Below, in pieces: positions 34,447 to 46,926 of a stretch of DNA of 64,000 nt. Below the pieces are notes generated by a model that was not told the DNA's origin, did not search any database, and saw only the letters and a list, made by a program, of their open reading frames with translations. Source of the stretch: Chalciporus piperatus (lineage: Eukaryota; Basidiomycota; Agaricomycetes; Boletales; Boletaceae); the NCBI GenBank assembly GCA_038093975.1, contig JBBPTG010000051.1, forward strand, positions 1-64,000, written 5' to 3'. The position numbers were made by a program, and so were the translations under genes. Within the stretch, counting starts at the first letter, position 1, and every line of letters starts with the position of its first letter.

Positions 34447-35099
34447 GTAAGTTTAAGTTGTGTCGAACCAGTGTCTCGTACATCCATGATACAAATCCAG
34501 CAAACCATTATTTCCCCGTTTGCATCTTGGAGGCTCAAAGCTCAGCGCTCATCGACAAGATGACTTCTGGCTGTGGGAAATACGTCGTGGCACATGCATC
34601 TGCTCTTCCTAACAGCCCTTGTGGCGATACTACTCAATGTGGATTCTGGAAGTTGTACCTTGTACTATGTAATGGAACGCTGGGCGGGAGAAGATCGCGT
34701 TGTGCTGTTCAAGGGATGTCACAGTTCCATCAGGGTCTCGTAAGTCAGCGGGTTCGAATTCCAAGTTGAATCAGCTTCTCACTCCAACATGCTCTGGGCA
34801 ATATGATGTAGCGCGTAACCTCTCAAACAACAGGTCACTTGAACACTAAATCACGAAATTTGTTTATGACATTCTCACCATATTTAGAGTGTCTCATGAC
34901 AGGAAACAACCATTCCAGTCTACTGGAACAACTCAGTTGATCCATGACTGGAACAGAGGCACACTACACGTAATGTCTGGTCAAGGACATATGCGCTGCA
35001 GCCTCAGGGTGCGTATTCCATTGTTTGGTCTGTAGAGATATAAGACCGAGAGAGAATGCAGGTGCAGGCGGACCTTCAACCAGAAATCTTCAGAGAACC
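34447..35099. other. Region between the F-box pseudogene and the first P450 copy
   Basis: No supported gene. It probably includes decayed 3' sequence of the F-box gene and the former promoter of the P450 copy. No repeats were recognised. Confidence 0.35.
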
Positions 35100-37316
35100 A
35101 TGTCGTGGGCCACTCCTGCATATGCGATTCAACTCGCCCTCCTACTTCCGGCCACTGTGGTCACCGTAGACGCTATACGTTGGGTTCGTGATCGTATAGA
35201 AAGAAATGGGTACCCCCTTCCCCCCGGTCCAAGTGCGGTTCCACTCCTGGGAAGTGTGCTCTCCATTAACACCGAAGAACCGTGGATAACATATACGGAA
35301 TGGAGGGCGAAATACGGTGAGCCCGTGTTCAGAAGGGTGATTCTATTTTTGCTCAGGGGATTTAGGTAGTGTGATGTACGTTCGTCTCCTGGATTCGGAC
35401 GTCATCATCCTGAACTCGTTCGCGGATGCGACCGAACTCCTGGAGAAACGCTCGCAGATATACTCTGACCGTCCTTTCATCGCAACACTTGAACCGTGAG
35501 TACACCCTGTGTATTCAGGAAACTCGGTAGGTTGTTCTCGTCGCTTACTCGACTTGTTTCAGTTATGGACATGGTAACAACTTTGCCTTGGCGCGGTATG
35601 GTGAGCACTGGAGGATGTGCCGACGGATATTTCACCAGACATTCCGGGCCCAGGCTTCCCTCAACTTTCGCCCAATGCAGCTGCGCTTGGCCCGTCAAAT
35701 GATTCTGAATATAATGGATGATCCCCAGGATTATCCATTTCATTTTTCAACGTAAGAGGGTTTCGTTGCTGTAGAGTGTGACTCCCAAATTTGTCTAGGT
35801 TCTCCGCCGCGATAGCTATGTCTGCAGTATATGACTACGAACCAAGTCCCCGAAATGATCCGATAGTTTCCATCCTAGACCGTTTCGTCGAATTGTCCAT
35901 ACCAGCATTGACTCCCGAGAAAGCTGTCCTCATCAAAGCGCTCCCGTTTTGTAAGATCTTTGGTTGAAGTACTTTGAAACCAATCTCACTCCGAACCCAA
36001 GTGTTGCATATTCCCGACTGGCTCCCCGGCTCTTCGATCAAGCGTACCGCGAATGATGCTTATGCATGGGGGGTCAAAACCCTAGAGGTCCCGTACGAGT
36101 ATGTCACGAAGCGCATGGTAAATCTTCCTTAAATTTGCCCGCTGGACGATTGAAATGACTGCTGTGCCCTGCTGTAGGAGGCCAAAGAGCACATCAACTC
36201 CACCATGGTGTTCGACCACATCACTCGTATGAATAAGCTGCATCTGACAGACTCACACCGCTCCGATTACACGACTGCTCTTAAACAAGCCGCCGCCACT
36301 GCTTTCCTTGGTAGGTCTATCTTATGACACGACTGATGGACTTGTCTAACGCAAACACATAGGTTCTACAGAAACGGTTCGTAGTGCATTCGTGCCAACG
36401 AATATACAAGCTCCGTCACTTACGAGGATTACAGACAAGCTCTTCACTGATGGTTTTCACACTTGCAATGATCCAACACCCTCAGGTCTTGAAACCTGCC
36501 CAGGCGGAAATCGAGGTGGTAGTGGGGACCGATCGGCTCCCTGAGTTTGACGACAGGCCATCCATGCCGTATGTTGATGCAATCATGCGCGAAACGATGA
36601 GATGACAACCAGTCGTTCCTCTCAGTAAGACCCCGAAAGTCCGTTCACTCGTCTCACTGAACGTCTGTTAGTCCCGCATGCCACCACGAACAGTGATGTC
36701 TACAAGGGTTTCTATATCCCCAAAGGCACGTCTCAGATGGGCGAGATCCGGTCGTTTAATGACACTTCTTTGACTTTAACAGGCGCAACTATCATAGGAA
36801 ATCTTTGGTAGGGTCGATGCCCAACGTTGATTATCACGGTTATTCACGATCTGTCATGCAGGGCAATGTCACGCGACGAAACTCGTTACCCTGATCCAGA
36901 GAAGTTCATCCCAGAGAGGTTTTTGGATGAGCAAGGCGCGTTGATTGACGACAACCCATTTGACTTTGTATTCGGGCTTGGGAGGAGAAGATGTCCAGGT
37001 GAGCAACTGTACACAGGCATCCTAGTCCATGAAGATTCTCACCTTTCCCAGGTCGACATACTGCCGACGCGTCTGTCTGGACCGGTATCGTGACGATGCT
37101 GGCCACCCTCGATTTCAATCTCGCGAAAGACGCGAACGGTAATGATATGGCATTCGAAGCGAAATATCGGAATGGGATCACTTGGTGAGTTCTCAAAGTC
37201 GTCCGCTTCAAGATCTCCGTTTTGATTGTTGCAGTCACCCGTTGAAATTTCCTTGTCACCTTTCTCTGAGGTCACACATCAGCAAGGCATTCCTCGAACG
37301 TGTTCTAGGCAAGTGA
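35100..37316 (+). pseudogene. Cytochrome P450, copy 1, with one premature TGA
   Basis: Exons start at 35100-35316, 35366-35495, 35563-35751, 35799-35950, 36002-36117, 36178-36310, 36363-36376 and 36435-36624 and continue to the stop at 37314-37316. They keep the exon pattern of the intact copy at 40211-42418. Features: N-terminal anchor and proline hinge (YPLPPGPSAVPLLGS), I-helix region GSTET-TSSSLMVFTLAM, ExxR in MRETMR, and haem loop FGLGRRRCPG. A TGA at 36603-36605 stands where the intact copy has Trp (MRETMR-W-QP), between ExxR and the haem site, so the product would lack the haem ligand. One intron donor reads GC instead of GT (36730 area). Otherwise it is well preserved, so inactivation looks recent. 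It resembles CYP64-type (ordA-like) enzymes. Confidence 0.85.
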
Positions 37317-40210
37317 CGGTCAATCAGTCTGGGTTGCGGAAGATGGTCTCTGGTCTTCTCCGTGGACTTTGTTGTATTCTAGACATGCACAATAAACTCA
37401 TCTAGGCTTGTGTGCGATAAACTCCACGTCATTGGATAGCAAGCTGGTCGCATCGTAATTTGATGTCAGATAGTAGGGGGTGGAAATGCTAACGCATTGT
37501 ATATCCAGGTGACCGTCAAGGATTATTGGTGGCGGCAGTAATGATGCAGCGATCGTGATTTCGTCGCAAGACCTTTACAGCGGTTTGCAAAACTAATGGC
37601 ATTCGCGACTGTTTTTTTCTTCGTCTACCGCGTGTTCCAAAAAAGGAAACTCAGAGAAATCTCTCGATGTGCGCATACATTCAGCCTCGTGGTGACAACG
37701 GGGAACCGGAGGATCAGTGACGACGACATCAAAAGGTGTGTCCTGAATCTGTGGGACCATAGCTGGACTCTTGAAGATATCCGCCAAGTCCTCTGAGGAA
37801 TGTAGCTACTACTGGTGGAAGCAGATCTTCGAAGAGCCATTCAAGCTTCAGGCATTGCATTGTCGACCACTCTCACCCCTTAGCAGTCGCACTTGGCTAC
37901 TCACAAGAGCCACTTTGATGATACTCGAAGGCCTTTGTGCTGAAAATTCCGCAGCTTTTCCTTGACGAAGCATGTATGTGGCTCAGAGATCAACACAGAA
38001 TCATGATCACACCACCTACGCTTCTCACAACCTGCTTGAGGCTGGACTTACCCCATGGGTTAGCTGCGGAACGAGATCACAAGCAAGGAGATCGAAACCA
38101 TGCTTCAAACTCGGTTTATTGGCGATGGGTCTGTGATTGATGAAACTAGCAAAAACGAGCACACATATGCGCGCATATATTTTCCAGATCGTTTGGGCTC
38201 CGTTATCGTCTCGGTTGACCATTGAATGCCTTCTGCGTTGTCGGCCTTCGTTGATCCTTTGACGGTGTCCAATCAGGTCGTCGGAATTGTCAGAGTACTG
38301 CTTCCGGGTCCGCTTGTCGCCTTCGAAGCGGACGAACTTGAGCAGCATGGGTTTGGGGTCAGAGGAACCTGTCGCTGAGTCTGCAGAGTCGTTTGGACTG
38401 ACTTCAGGCTTCTGGGCATTCGAAAAGATGAGTATATGCGAGTGCGAGTACACCACATACCTTTTTAGAGAGTCTGTTGGTAGTGTCTGATGCCTGTGAT
38501 GGCTCCCGCTGGATCGTTATGGCCTTTAAACACAAGTAAGCACCCACCTAACAGTCGCTTGTCGCCCATCGTAGTGTGAAACGACAGGTTTGTCGCCACG
38601 AACGTAGCGCAGCGTACTGGATTTCCTTTTTTGGATCACGCGGTGGACGAAGAGAAAAAAGTCGCGAGTGCCATTAGTTTCGCAAACCGCTGTAAGGTGG
38701 CATTTTTTGCAAGATTACGCTGCGAGGCTCATCCTTCCATGCGTGGTTGCCACTGTCACGTCCGATCATCAGTGTCATTGCCAGACATCAACCTATTGAG
38801 GATGCTCTCAGATAAATATCGGCTCGCCGCCGGTTGCAGTTGGACATCTTCAATGATACCATCTGCCTCATATGATCATGAAACCGATGACCCATGCACT
38901 ACATACGAGCCTGAGGATGCTGCCTCTCCCGAGCATCCAACCCAGTACTGACGTCAACAATCGATCCAAGAACGCGAGGTCCGTTATGCGGACTGGTTAC
39001 TTATCAAACTTGAAGGCCCCGGTGCTGCCGCCGCGAACCATCCTGCCAGTGCCAGCGCCTTTGAACTCTAGAACTCCCAGCGATTTTCACAATTGACGAG
39101 GATGTCAGTGAGGCCAACATTGGTTGAACCGATGGGGAAGGAAGATTCTACATCTGGTGTGTCCCCTCGCGGGATGACCCGACGATCGAGAGGTACTATC
39201 GTTCGTTCACGATCAGTTCCTTAACTCACCTCAATACTATAGCCCTTGCATCCCCTCCTTGACATGCGTTCCAGTGCTCGCTATCCCTGTTGTTTCTGAC
39301 CTTCCATATGTATAGATGCCAGCAGTGGCCTCGCCTGACGTCAGCGGTCCTTCACCTAGCCTTTTTTTCCTTGATGTGAGTTTGGAAACTACATATACAT
39401 GTCTCCTTCCCGATACCTCCCGCTGGCGATCATTAGATCCCTGAACTACATCGACCCGCCCTTCAACATTGTTTGCAAGCGAGGGAAAACTCATCCCGTG
39501 ACAGTCCCCACGTCCTGGACACGCGCCGGCAGTAAGCAAATCAATCTCCCGCTGATCATGAATACTCAACTCTGTCTCTCGAATAGCATAGGTACGTCGC
39601 GTCAAGGGACACCGTAAATGATGGCAGTGTACACTCACGTACATAGTACTCGGACGATATCCACTGCATCCGGAGAGTATCCGGAGATCAACCACCCTTC
39701 ACGATGCTTGTTGAATCCTCATCCCCTTCAAGAGAGGAGAGCAGTGAGGGTTCGATGGAATCTGGATACTCCCACCGCTGACGTTGGTCGAATTGGATGT
39801 TATGGTTTGTTTGCTCGTCGACAGCGTGAGCCTGGAGAAGATGTTCCTCAGGCAGTGCAAGTGACCTGTGTGGAAGATAGCGACTCGGATCCCCCGGAGC
39901 ATGGGAAAGGAGTCCTGAATGTACTGGAGCGAAAATCACCACCACGGGTGCGGACAAATTCCTTGTCTTTTCCTTCTTACCGTTGACCCACAAACATAAG
40001 TCGGACCCTGCAATGGACGCCCTCTAGAAGATTGCCGCTTGGAAGCAACTTATGACATATATGGAATCCGAAGCCAAAACTATGACATTGACAGACCTGG
40101 GGAACGATGAGAAGGTCGTCACGATATCACCTGACCTGGATATATATAAGATGATTCCGCGAGGGATGCAATCTGACCGTTGGGCACTGGGCAGGATCCT
40201 CTCAAACACC
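37317..40210. other. Degenerate region with gene fragments and an 80 bp inverted repeat
   Basis: Coding-like scraps appear without joined frames: FLDHAVDEEKKVASAISFAN near 38630, then IFTIDEDVSEANIG with GEGRFYIWCVPSRDDPTIER around 39080-39200, and SLFFLDVSLETTYTCLLPDT near 39360-39410. They suggest decayed exons, possibly of an F-box-type gene, lying upstream of P450 copy 2 as the F-box pseudogene lies upstream of copy 1. An inverted repeat pairs 37575-37654 with 38617-38695. I found no complete gene. Confidence 0.45.
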
Positions 40211-42418
40211 ATGCTGTGGTCCACTTCCGTTACCCCGGCCCAACTTGCGACTTTAGTTTCGGTCACGGTGGTCACCGTAGACATTATTCTTCGACTTGTT
40301 CGCAACCGCATCGAGAGGAAGGGGTATCCCCTTCCCCCTGGTCCCAGTGCACTCCCGCTCCTAGGCAGCGCCCTCGCCCTCAACACTGAAGAGCCATGGT
40401 TGACATACACGGAATGGCGGGAGAAATACGGTGAGCATAAGTTCAACATTATGAAGCCTGTGACTGAGGGGAGCTAGGGGATGTGGTATACGCTCGACTC
40501 TTGGACTCGGACGTCGTCATTTTGAACTCACTCTCGGATGCAACGGAACTACTGGAGAAACGATCACAGATATACTCTGATCGCCCTTTCATTGCGACAA
40601 TTGAACCGTGAGTATCTTTCTCTGGAAATTGGGCAGAGTTCTCAGAAATTATTTCTTGTTTGTTTCAGCTATGGACAAGGATGCAACTTTGGCTTCGCGC
40701 GGTACGGTGAACACTGGAGATTATGCCGACGAATCTTCCATCAGACGTTCCGTGCTGATGCCGCTCTGAGCTTTCGCCCGATGCAATTGCGCAGAGCCCG
40801 CCAGATGATCGTGAATATGATGGATAATCCTGACGACTACCCCTCGCACTACGCTACGTGAGAACGTTTTGTTGGGTGCAGGGCAGGTTTCTTAACTCCT
40901 CCAGATTTTCTGCTGCGGTTGCCATGTCTGTGGTATATGACTACGAGCCAACTCGTCGCAATGACCCAGTGGTGTCAATGATTGAACGTTTTCTCCAAAT
41001 GTCCGTCCCGGCATTGACTCCCGAGAAGGCACTCCTCATCAAAGCTTTCCCGTTCTGTAAGTGCTTTTGTGCACAGAAATCGATTTCATTCAGACTCCTT
41101 CTGAAAGTGTTACGTATCCCCGACTGGCTGCCTGGTTCTTCAATCAAGCGTGAGGCGAAGGCTGCGTATGAGTTGGGTATCAGGTCCATGGAGACTCCAT
41201 ACCAATATGTCGAGAAGCGCATGGTAACGAACTCATTGAAATGAACTGGACTCACTTATCTGTTCCATAGGAAGTCCGAGAGCACATCGACCCCTCGATG
41301 GTATCTGATCACATCACTCGTATGAAGAAACTAGATGACTCGCACCGTTCTGAATACGCGACCGCTCTCAAACATGCCGCCTCAACTGCTTTCGTCGGTG
41401 AGCTCTAGTTCCCGCGCGTGACTGGGAGTGTTATCTAAATGGACTACGTAGGTTCTGCAGAGACGGTGCGTAGCGCGTTCATGCCGACCAGGGACTATGT
41501 CACTTATTAAGCTGACAGACCAGCTCCTCACTGATGACTTTCACGCTTGCGATGGTAGAGAATCCTCGAATCTGGAAACGCGCCCAGGCGGAAATTGATG
41601 CTGTAGTGGGGACCGATAGGTTTCCTGAGTTTGACGACAGGCCATCTATGCCATACGTTGAAGCAATCCTGCGCGAAACGATGAGATGGCAGCCGGTCGG
41701 TCCTTTGGGTACGGCCCCAAAATTGTTGCTTTCTCGGTGTGTGCTGAACACTTTGTAGGTATCCCGCATGCCACTACCAGTAGTGATATTTACAAGGGCT
41801 TCTATATTCCCAAAGGTATGCAGTGTCAAGACATTTGCGAGTTTTGCAATGACCTTTGTTTGACTTGTACAGGAGCAACCATCATCGGAAATGTCTGGTA
41901 AGCAAATGAACTTCACAGTGATATCAGTCTCATTTACCATGGTGCTGTCCAGGGCGATGACACGCGATGAAACTCGTTTTCCCGATCCAGAGAAGTACAT
42001 CCCAGAGAGGTTCTTGGACGCGGAAGGCATGTTGACCAACGACGACCCATCCGAATTTGTATTCGGTTTTGGGAGGAGAGTATGCCCAGGTACGTAACTC
42101 CGAGTATCTAGCTGTTTATTCGCTCAAGCATTCAATCTTCTCAATCATCTCAGGGAGGCACACTGCCGACGCGTCCGTCTGGAGTGTCATAGTAACGATG
42201 TTAGCCACGCTTGATTTCGATCTCGCCAAAGACGCGGAGGGCAGGGATATCAAGTTCGAAGCGAAGTACATGAATGGGGTTGCTCGGTGAGTCCTCGAGG
42301 TTGGCCACTCGGAGTCCAAGGTTTTGATTCTTGCAGCCACCCGTTCATTTTCCCTTGTCGTCTTACTCCTCGGCCACACATCAGCAAGGCTTTCGTCGAA
42401 CGTGTGCTGGATAAATGA
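40211..42418 (+). CDS. Cytochrome P450, intact, 13 exons
   Basis: Exons 40211-40430, 40478-40607, 40669-40857, 40905-41056, 41108-41223, 41271-41397, 41452-41465, 41519-41708, 41759-41815, 41873-41897, 41953-42089, 42154-42286 and 42337-42418 join in frame to 523 residues, the usual P450 length. An N-terminal membrane anchor (LATLVSVTVVTVDIILRLV) and YPLPPGPSALPLLGS are followed by the C-helix WRLCRRIFHQTF, I-helix GSAET-TSSSLMTFTLAM, ExxR in LRETMR, PERF-type FIPERFLD/YIPERFLD and the haem loop FGFGRRVCPG. It is an ER-bound monooxygenase; the substrate cannot be told. It is closest to ordA/CYP64-type fungal P450s. The flanking copies at 35100 and 42567 are dead, so this is the one working member of a tandem array. 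The start at 40211 was preferred to in-frame upstream ATGs because it gives the expected anchor. Confidence 0.9.
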
Positions 42419-42566
42419 ATACAAGACATGGCTGATTAGCGTATGTTAACGATCAACGAGCAGACGTTCCCCGAGTGATCATGATTCTTTCCCTGTACGA
42501 TTAACGAAGAGTAAATACACCCTGAATGTTCCTGCAAGTTGTACTCGCAATTGTTGGGGGTGTGGT

Positions 42567-42925
42567 ATGTCGTGGGTCACTTTTGTCTCCGCGATCCAAC
42601 TTGCCCTCCTACTTCCCGCCACCGTAGACGCTATACGCCGCCTTGTCAGAAAAGGGTGCCCCCTTCCCCCCGGCCCAAGTGCAGTTCCACACCTGGGAAG
42701 TGTGCTCTCCATTAACACCGAAGAACCGTGAATAACATATACGGAATGGAGAGCGAAATACGGTGAGCCCGTGTTCAGAGGGGGGATTTTACTTTTGCGT
42801 TAGGGGATTTAGGTAGTGTGGTGTACGCTCGTCTCCTGGATTCGGACGTCATTATCCTGAACTCGTTCGCGGATGCGAACTGCTGGAGAAACGTTCGCAG
42901 ATATACTCCGAGTTGAACATAGACT
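42567..42925 (+). pseudogene. Cytochrome P450, copy 3, N-terminal fragment
   Basis: It starts MSWVTFVSAIQLALLLPATV and keeps the CPLPPGPSAVPHLGS hinge. A TGA at 42729-42731 replaces the Trp of EEPW. Exon 2 (from about 42820, VVYARLLDSDVIILNSFADA) is recognisable but has a small deletion and frameshift after FADA, and the rest is lost after about 42925. It is more like copy 1 than the intact copy. Confidence 0.85.
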
Positions 42926-43521
42926 TTTCTGATCCTGTATGTGGCGCACTACATGCGGAACTTATCAGGTGAATTCCTGATCGATGATCCGATCTTGAAA
43001 GCTTGACTCTCCAATTTGGAAGAAAGCCATCAGCGATTGATGCGTTATCACCGTTCGAGTCCGGAGCATTCTACTGTACAACTTGGCACCCACCCACCAG
43101 CGGCACAACAACTTGGCGTACAGTACTCTGCTCGCATTTAAATCGACGTATGTGAGCTCCGCAAATGATGCCTGATGACTATACTACTATGCGGGCGTGC
43201 GGCGGCGGCAAATTGAGCTCGTGGGAGGCCATCGAGGCCAAAGGGAAGAAAGTCTTTGAAGCAGCACACTCTCTTTATATGTGGCACCTGACGTCATTGT
43301 TGTCTTGTAAGTTCAAGAAGTTGCGCCCAAGTTGCGCCTAGTCTCCAGACGAGTCTGCGAAATCATGATGGAAAGGAGACAGACGTCGTAGTATGCTGAG
43401 TAGCTTACTAAAGTGCCCTAAGTCGCCAAGACGATGTGGAGTCGGAGCTGCCAAGGTGGATGTGAGGAGTGATCGATTGATCTCTCACGTCCATCTGCAA
43501 CCAATTCACCTTCTGTCTGCC
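42926..43521. other. Intergenic region between P450 fragment and C2 gene
   Basis: No supported gene. It should include the promoter and 5' UTR of the C2-domain gene; a stop-free stretch from 43393 runs into the gene's first exon in frame, so a longer N terminus is possible. No repeat was recognised. Confidence 0.35.
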
Positions 43522-45077
43522 ATGCTGAACCCAATTCAAGGTGTGGCAAATATCGCGGAGCAACTCCGTTCGCGCGCCCAAGCTTCAGCAGGCAAGCATG
43601 AAGGGTTCATTCAATCTGCCAAAAAGCATCTTGGAGTGGAGACAAAGTATGTCGACTTGACTATCCAGGTGCGTTGGGGGAGTCCCTTTGTCTACAATTT
43701 CTGTGTCGATTCTGAGGTTGTCGAGTAGTTCATTGGGGCGTCGCAGCTCCCCAAAATTGGAGTGCTTGCGGCTGTAAACCCATACTTTCAAGCGAACCTG
43801 GATCACAAGTTATCATATGTGTTTGTACTTCGTCGTTCCGCTCACATCCCGAATCTGAAGTCGTTTCAGGTCTTCCGTTCAATCTCACACACTGAACCCA
43901 GTGTGGAATGCAGTTTGGCAAGTCAAGAATGTGCCAACTTCAGCCATGTTATCCGTCGTCATACACGATAAGGACCATTCAACGCGCATAGAGAATTACA
44001 TTGGAAAATTTGAGACTACAATATACCCAGGAGCAAAGGAGGTGGAGATCGAAGGGCCAATAGGGTTACACAACAGGGGCAATTTTTGGCTGAAGGTAAC
44101 TCTATCTCTGCGTGACTGTCAACGCAACCGCAAACTTATGAATCTGTCCTTCATCGAAGATCGATTCATCGCCATCCCAGGGTGATCCAGAGCTTCTTCC
44201 GTACTTGTTCGATGGACCTGTCCATTATTCCCGACACAACTCCCCCAGTGTCGGCGCCTTGACGAAGCTGAGGGACACCCGACTCTATTCGACTTGGAAG
44301 ATCTATATCAAGGGGATCCCACAAATATTTGGCAATCAACTACAGCATTGGAACCGCACGTACAAGGCCGCGCAGTCTATCTTTCAGGGATCTACCGCGA
44401 TCGCAGTGCGTTCTGGCATCCAAGCTGGCCATCGCTTGCTGTATGCGAGATCTGTCTCGAATGAATTCGGAGTTATCCGATCAGCCGAGGATTTCATCAC
44501 CCTCTTTCACAGCGACGGCGGCAGGCGTCGCTCCTCAGTGGATGATGGAACGCCCTCATACGCACGCCGTATCAAGCCTGCTGTGTACACGTACGTCATC
44601 TCTACAGATGACCAGTCCCTTCGGTTTTCCGAAACGGGCGCGGCGTTCTTCGTTGATTTTGCGTCCAAACACGCCCTACACAGCAATTGCGTGGAGCACG
44701 TGTGGTATAGCGGAGAATTCCATCCGCGACCTGTTGGCGGGTGGGCCAACTTCTCGGACGAGGTCCAGGATGAAGAAGTAGACTGGGAACTCGTGATCGA
44801 TAACAATTCGGGGACGTACTCGCCCGATGCAGCCTTGTTGCCCAAGGTGAAGGAGATCATGGAGCTCAACTTCACTGGGTTCAAGATGATTGCGCTGGAC
44901 CACGACGAACCGGAGCTGAAAGCGAGTACGGATGCGTGTAGGGAATATGCACTATCGAAGAGAGGCGTCACGGAACATGAGCTACAGCCTCATGTGACAG
45001 AGGGTGAAGAGACGCTGATGCACCGGGCTGCGACGAAGAGAACGAGGCTGGCTGCGGCGATATTACCTGGAGTTTGA
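43522..45077 (+). CDS. C2-domain protein, 4 exons
   Basis: Exons 43522-43668, 43729-43808, 43870-44095 and 44160-45077 join in frame to 456 residues. After a ~45 residue helical start comes a C2-type beta sandwich: KYVDLTIQFIGASQLPKIGV, NPYFQANLDHK, SHTLNPVWNAVWQVKNVPTS, LSVVIHDKD and EIEGPIGLHNRGNFWLKI. C2 domains usually bind membranes, often with calcium. The C-terminal ~280 residues (KIYIKGIPQIFGNQLQHWNR to AAILPGV) form a separate conserved fungal region of unknown function. The donor of intron 2 is a weak GTTATC, chosen because it alone keeps the C2 strand pattern in frame. The C-terminal region is duplicated at 51181-51974 without the C2 part. Confidence 0.82.
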
Positions 45078-45187
45078 TGGGATGGCTGGACCCAGTTCTA
45101 CAGTCGCGGTGCTGTATCTTGAAGTATCTGTATTGTCGAGTGAGGTTGATGTAAACCCTGCAGAGGAATATAGGCCGAACTTCCGAG

Positions 45188-46918
45188 TAGTGTTGCAGTC
45201 GAAGTGAAGTGAGTTCGAAGTCTACTTCACTTCGATTCACTATTCAGCACTTCGTGACAGCGAAGTGAACTATTAATCCGCATCGAAGTGGCATCGAAGT
45301 GTGGCGCTGCAACAAGCATTGAAGCAACAGATTCTCCCATCTGCAAAGCGAGAATTGGCACTGCAAGCAGGCATGTCGGACTACCATCGGCCAACTACCA
45401 AAGGTCATTCCATGTCTCCGATACTATGGCAGGTATAGCTACGAGCGAATATCATGATTAGTCCACAAGGCCCTGTTCAACAGACCTGAGATCGCGCGGA
45501 TTCGCGCCTAGAAAACGGATAAAACAGTAGCGATGCCAGCGAACGAACACCTCCATCGCCTGGCACGATGCGAGTCGTACGCTATGAACCCAGTGAAAAC
45601 CCACCTCCTCATGAGAATCTCTCTACACCTGGTGTGTTTCCTGTTCCCGTTGGTTCGACAACATCCATTACTCCCGATCATGCGTTTTACCCCGGCGCTC
45701 CTGGCCCCAACTCGGCACCACTTTATGTGCATTATCCACCAGCCACATTTCATCCCCCCCGCATCTCATTCCGAGTCCTTTCTCCCACGAAGTTACGACC
45801 TCGTGATTTGCAGGACAGGCTCCTCTCCAGATAGACCCAAGCCTCTCCAGCTCAGCTGCAGCCAATCTTCCCATATCAGCAAGTCGAAAGAGAAAATCTA
45901 CGAAGTCAAGTGATCAGAATAACCAGCCAGCAAAAAAGCGCAAGTCCAAAAACCCACGAGCCCAGGATACGTCAGTTTCGAGCTCATCGGAAACCACTGC
46001 GACAACATGTGGTGTTGGTCCAGTCGGATGTAAGCTCTGCTTGAGCCAGGCACCACTGTGGCGAAGGCAGCGCAGTCTCACGCAAAAGGTATTGGACGTT
46101 TGCAAGGACTCGCGACGATTCGTCGTTCTGCATCCTATTCAAGATTGAGTGCAACTGCTCCCGTATCAACAGAAACTGCAGGACATTCGACAGAGGAATA
46201 TCCATCACCTCAGCCACCTGAAGAGCGCGAGCAGCAGGAGGTGTCCACTCAGGCAAATGACCGGAAGGTGGCGGAGTGCGAGCTGCTCAGGTACGAAGCG
46301 GAGGACGCAACAACTTACGGCTCGTCCGAACGCAGCAAAAATGACCTTGTACGATTTTGGGAGGTGCGTAGTTTAATACTGGCTCAGCATCCAATCCCAC
46401 TCATCTCGCAGTTGCAGCTGCATGAATATGTCTACCCTTTGCTCTTTCGTGTTGCCATGGATATCCTCCCCGCACAGGCGTCCTCGGTTCCTTGTGAACG
46501 CGTCTTTTCATCAAGCAAGGAGACTTGCACTCTCCGACGGAACAACCTCTCCCCGAAGCTGATGGAAGCACTCCAGGTCGCTCTGAAGTTCAAGTACAAG
46601 CAGGAAGGTCTCTCTTTTACCTCGGATCTCGTTGCAAGCCCACTAGACTACAGTATTACTGAGATCACTGATTATGCTGCTCGTGAAGTGATTGCTACAG
46701 GAAACGTCGAGGAGCTAAATGATCTTATTACCAACCATTGTAATGACGATCTGTAGTTATCCTTACTATCTAGTCACGATGTAATTGGCTGGGAAACGCC
46801 GGCCCATTTTTCTCTCACTTCGAACTCACTTCGAAGTGCACTTCGTCCCACTTCACAAAATCGAAGTCAAACGAAGTGCCGCTTCGAGTTCACTTCAGTT
46901 CACTTCGCGGCAACACTA
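45188..46918 (+). mobile_element. hAT element with internal deletion, 1.73 kb
   Basis: The ends are TAGTGTTGCAGTCGAAGTG on the left and, inverted, TAGTGTTGCCGCGAAGTG on the right. A perfect 8 bp target duplication CTTCCGAG flanks it (45180-45187 and 46919-46926). Subterminal CGAAGTG/CACTTCG words are repeated many times at both ends, as expected for hAT transposase binding. It contains only the N- and C-terminal parts of a transposase and is therefore non-autonomous. Confidence 0.92.
45568..46756 (+). pseudogene. hAT transposase remnant (N-terminal and dimerisation parts)
   Basis: The N-terminal piece (about 45568-46030) is Pro/Ser-rich, then basic (SRKRKSTKSSDQNN, AKKRKSKN), a probable nuclear localisation signal. 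The C-terminal frame ends at 46756 and contains the hAT dimerisation region: YEAEDATTYGSSERSKNDLV, LLFRVAMDILPAQASSVPCE, RVFSSSKETCTLRRNNLSP and LMEALQVALKFKYK. The zinc finger and the RNase H-like catalytic core expected between them are absent, so the region around 46030-46080 is a deletion junction. Confidence 0.85.
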
Positions 46919-46926
46919 CTTCCGAG

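Noticed and set aside
35100..42925. Secondary-metabolite gene cluster around the P450s
   Set aside because: No polyketide synthase, NRPS, terpene cyclase or methyltransferase is nearby, and two of three P450 copies are dead. The MFS gene is over 20 kb away and separated by unrelated genes.
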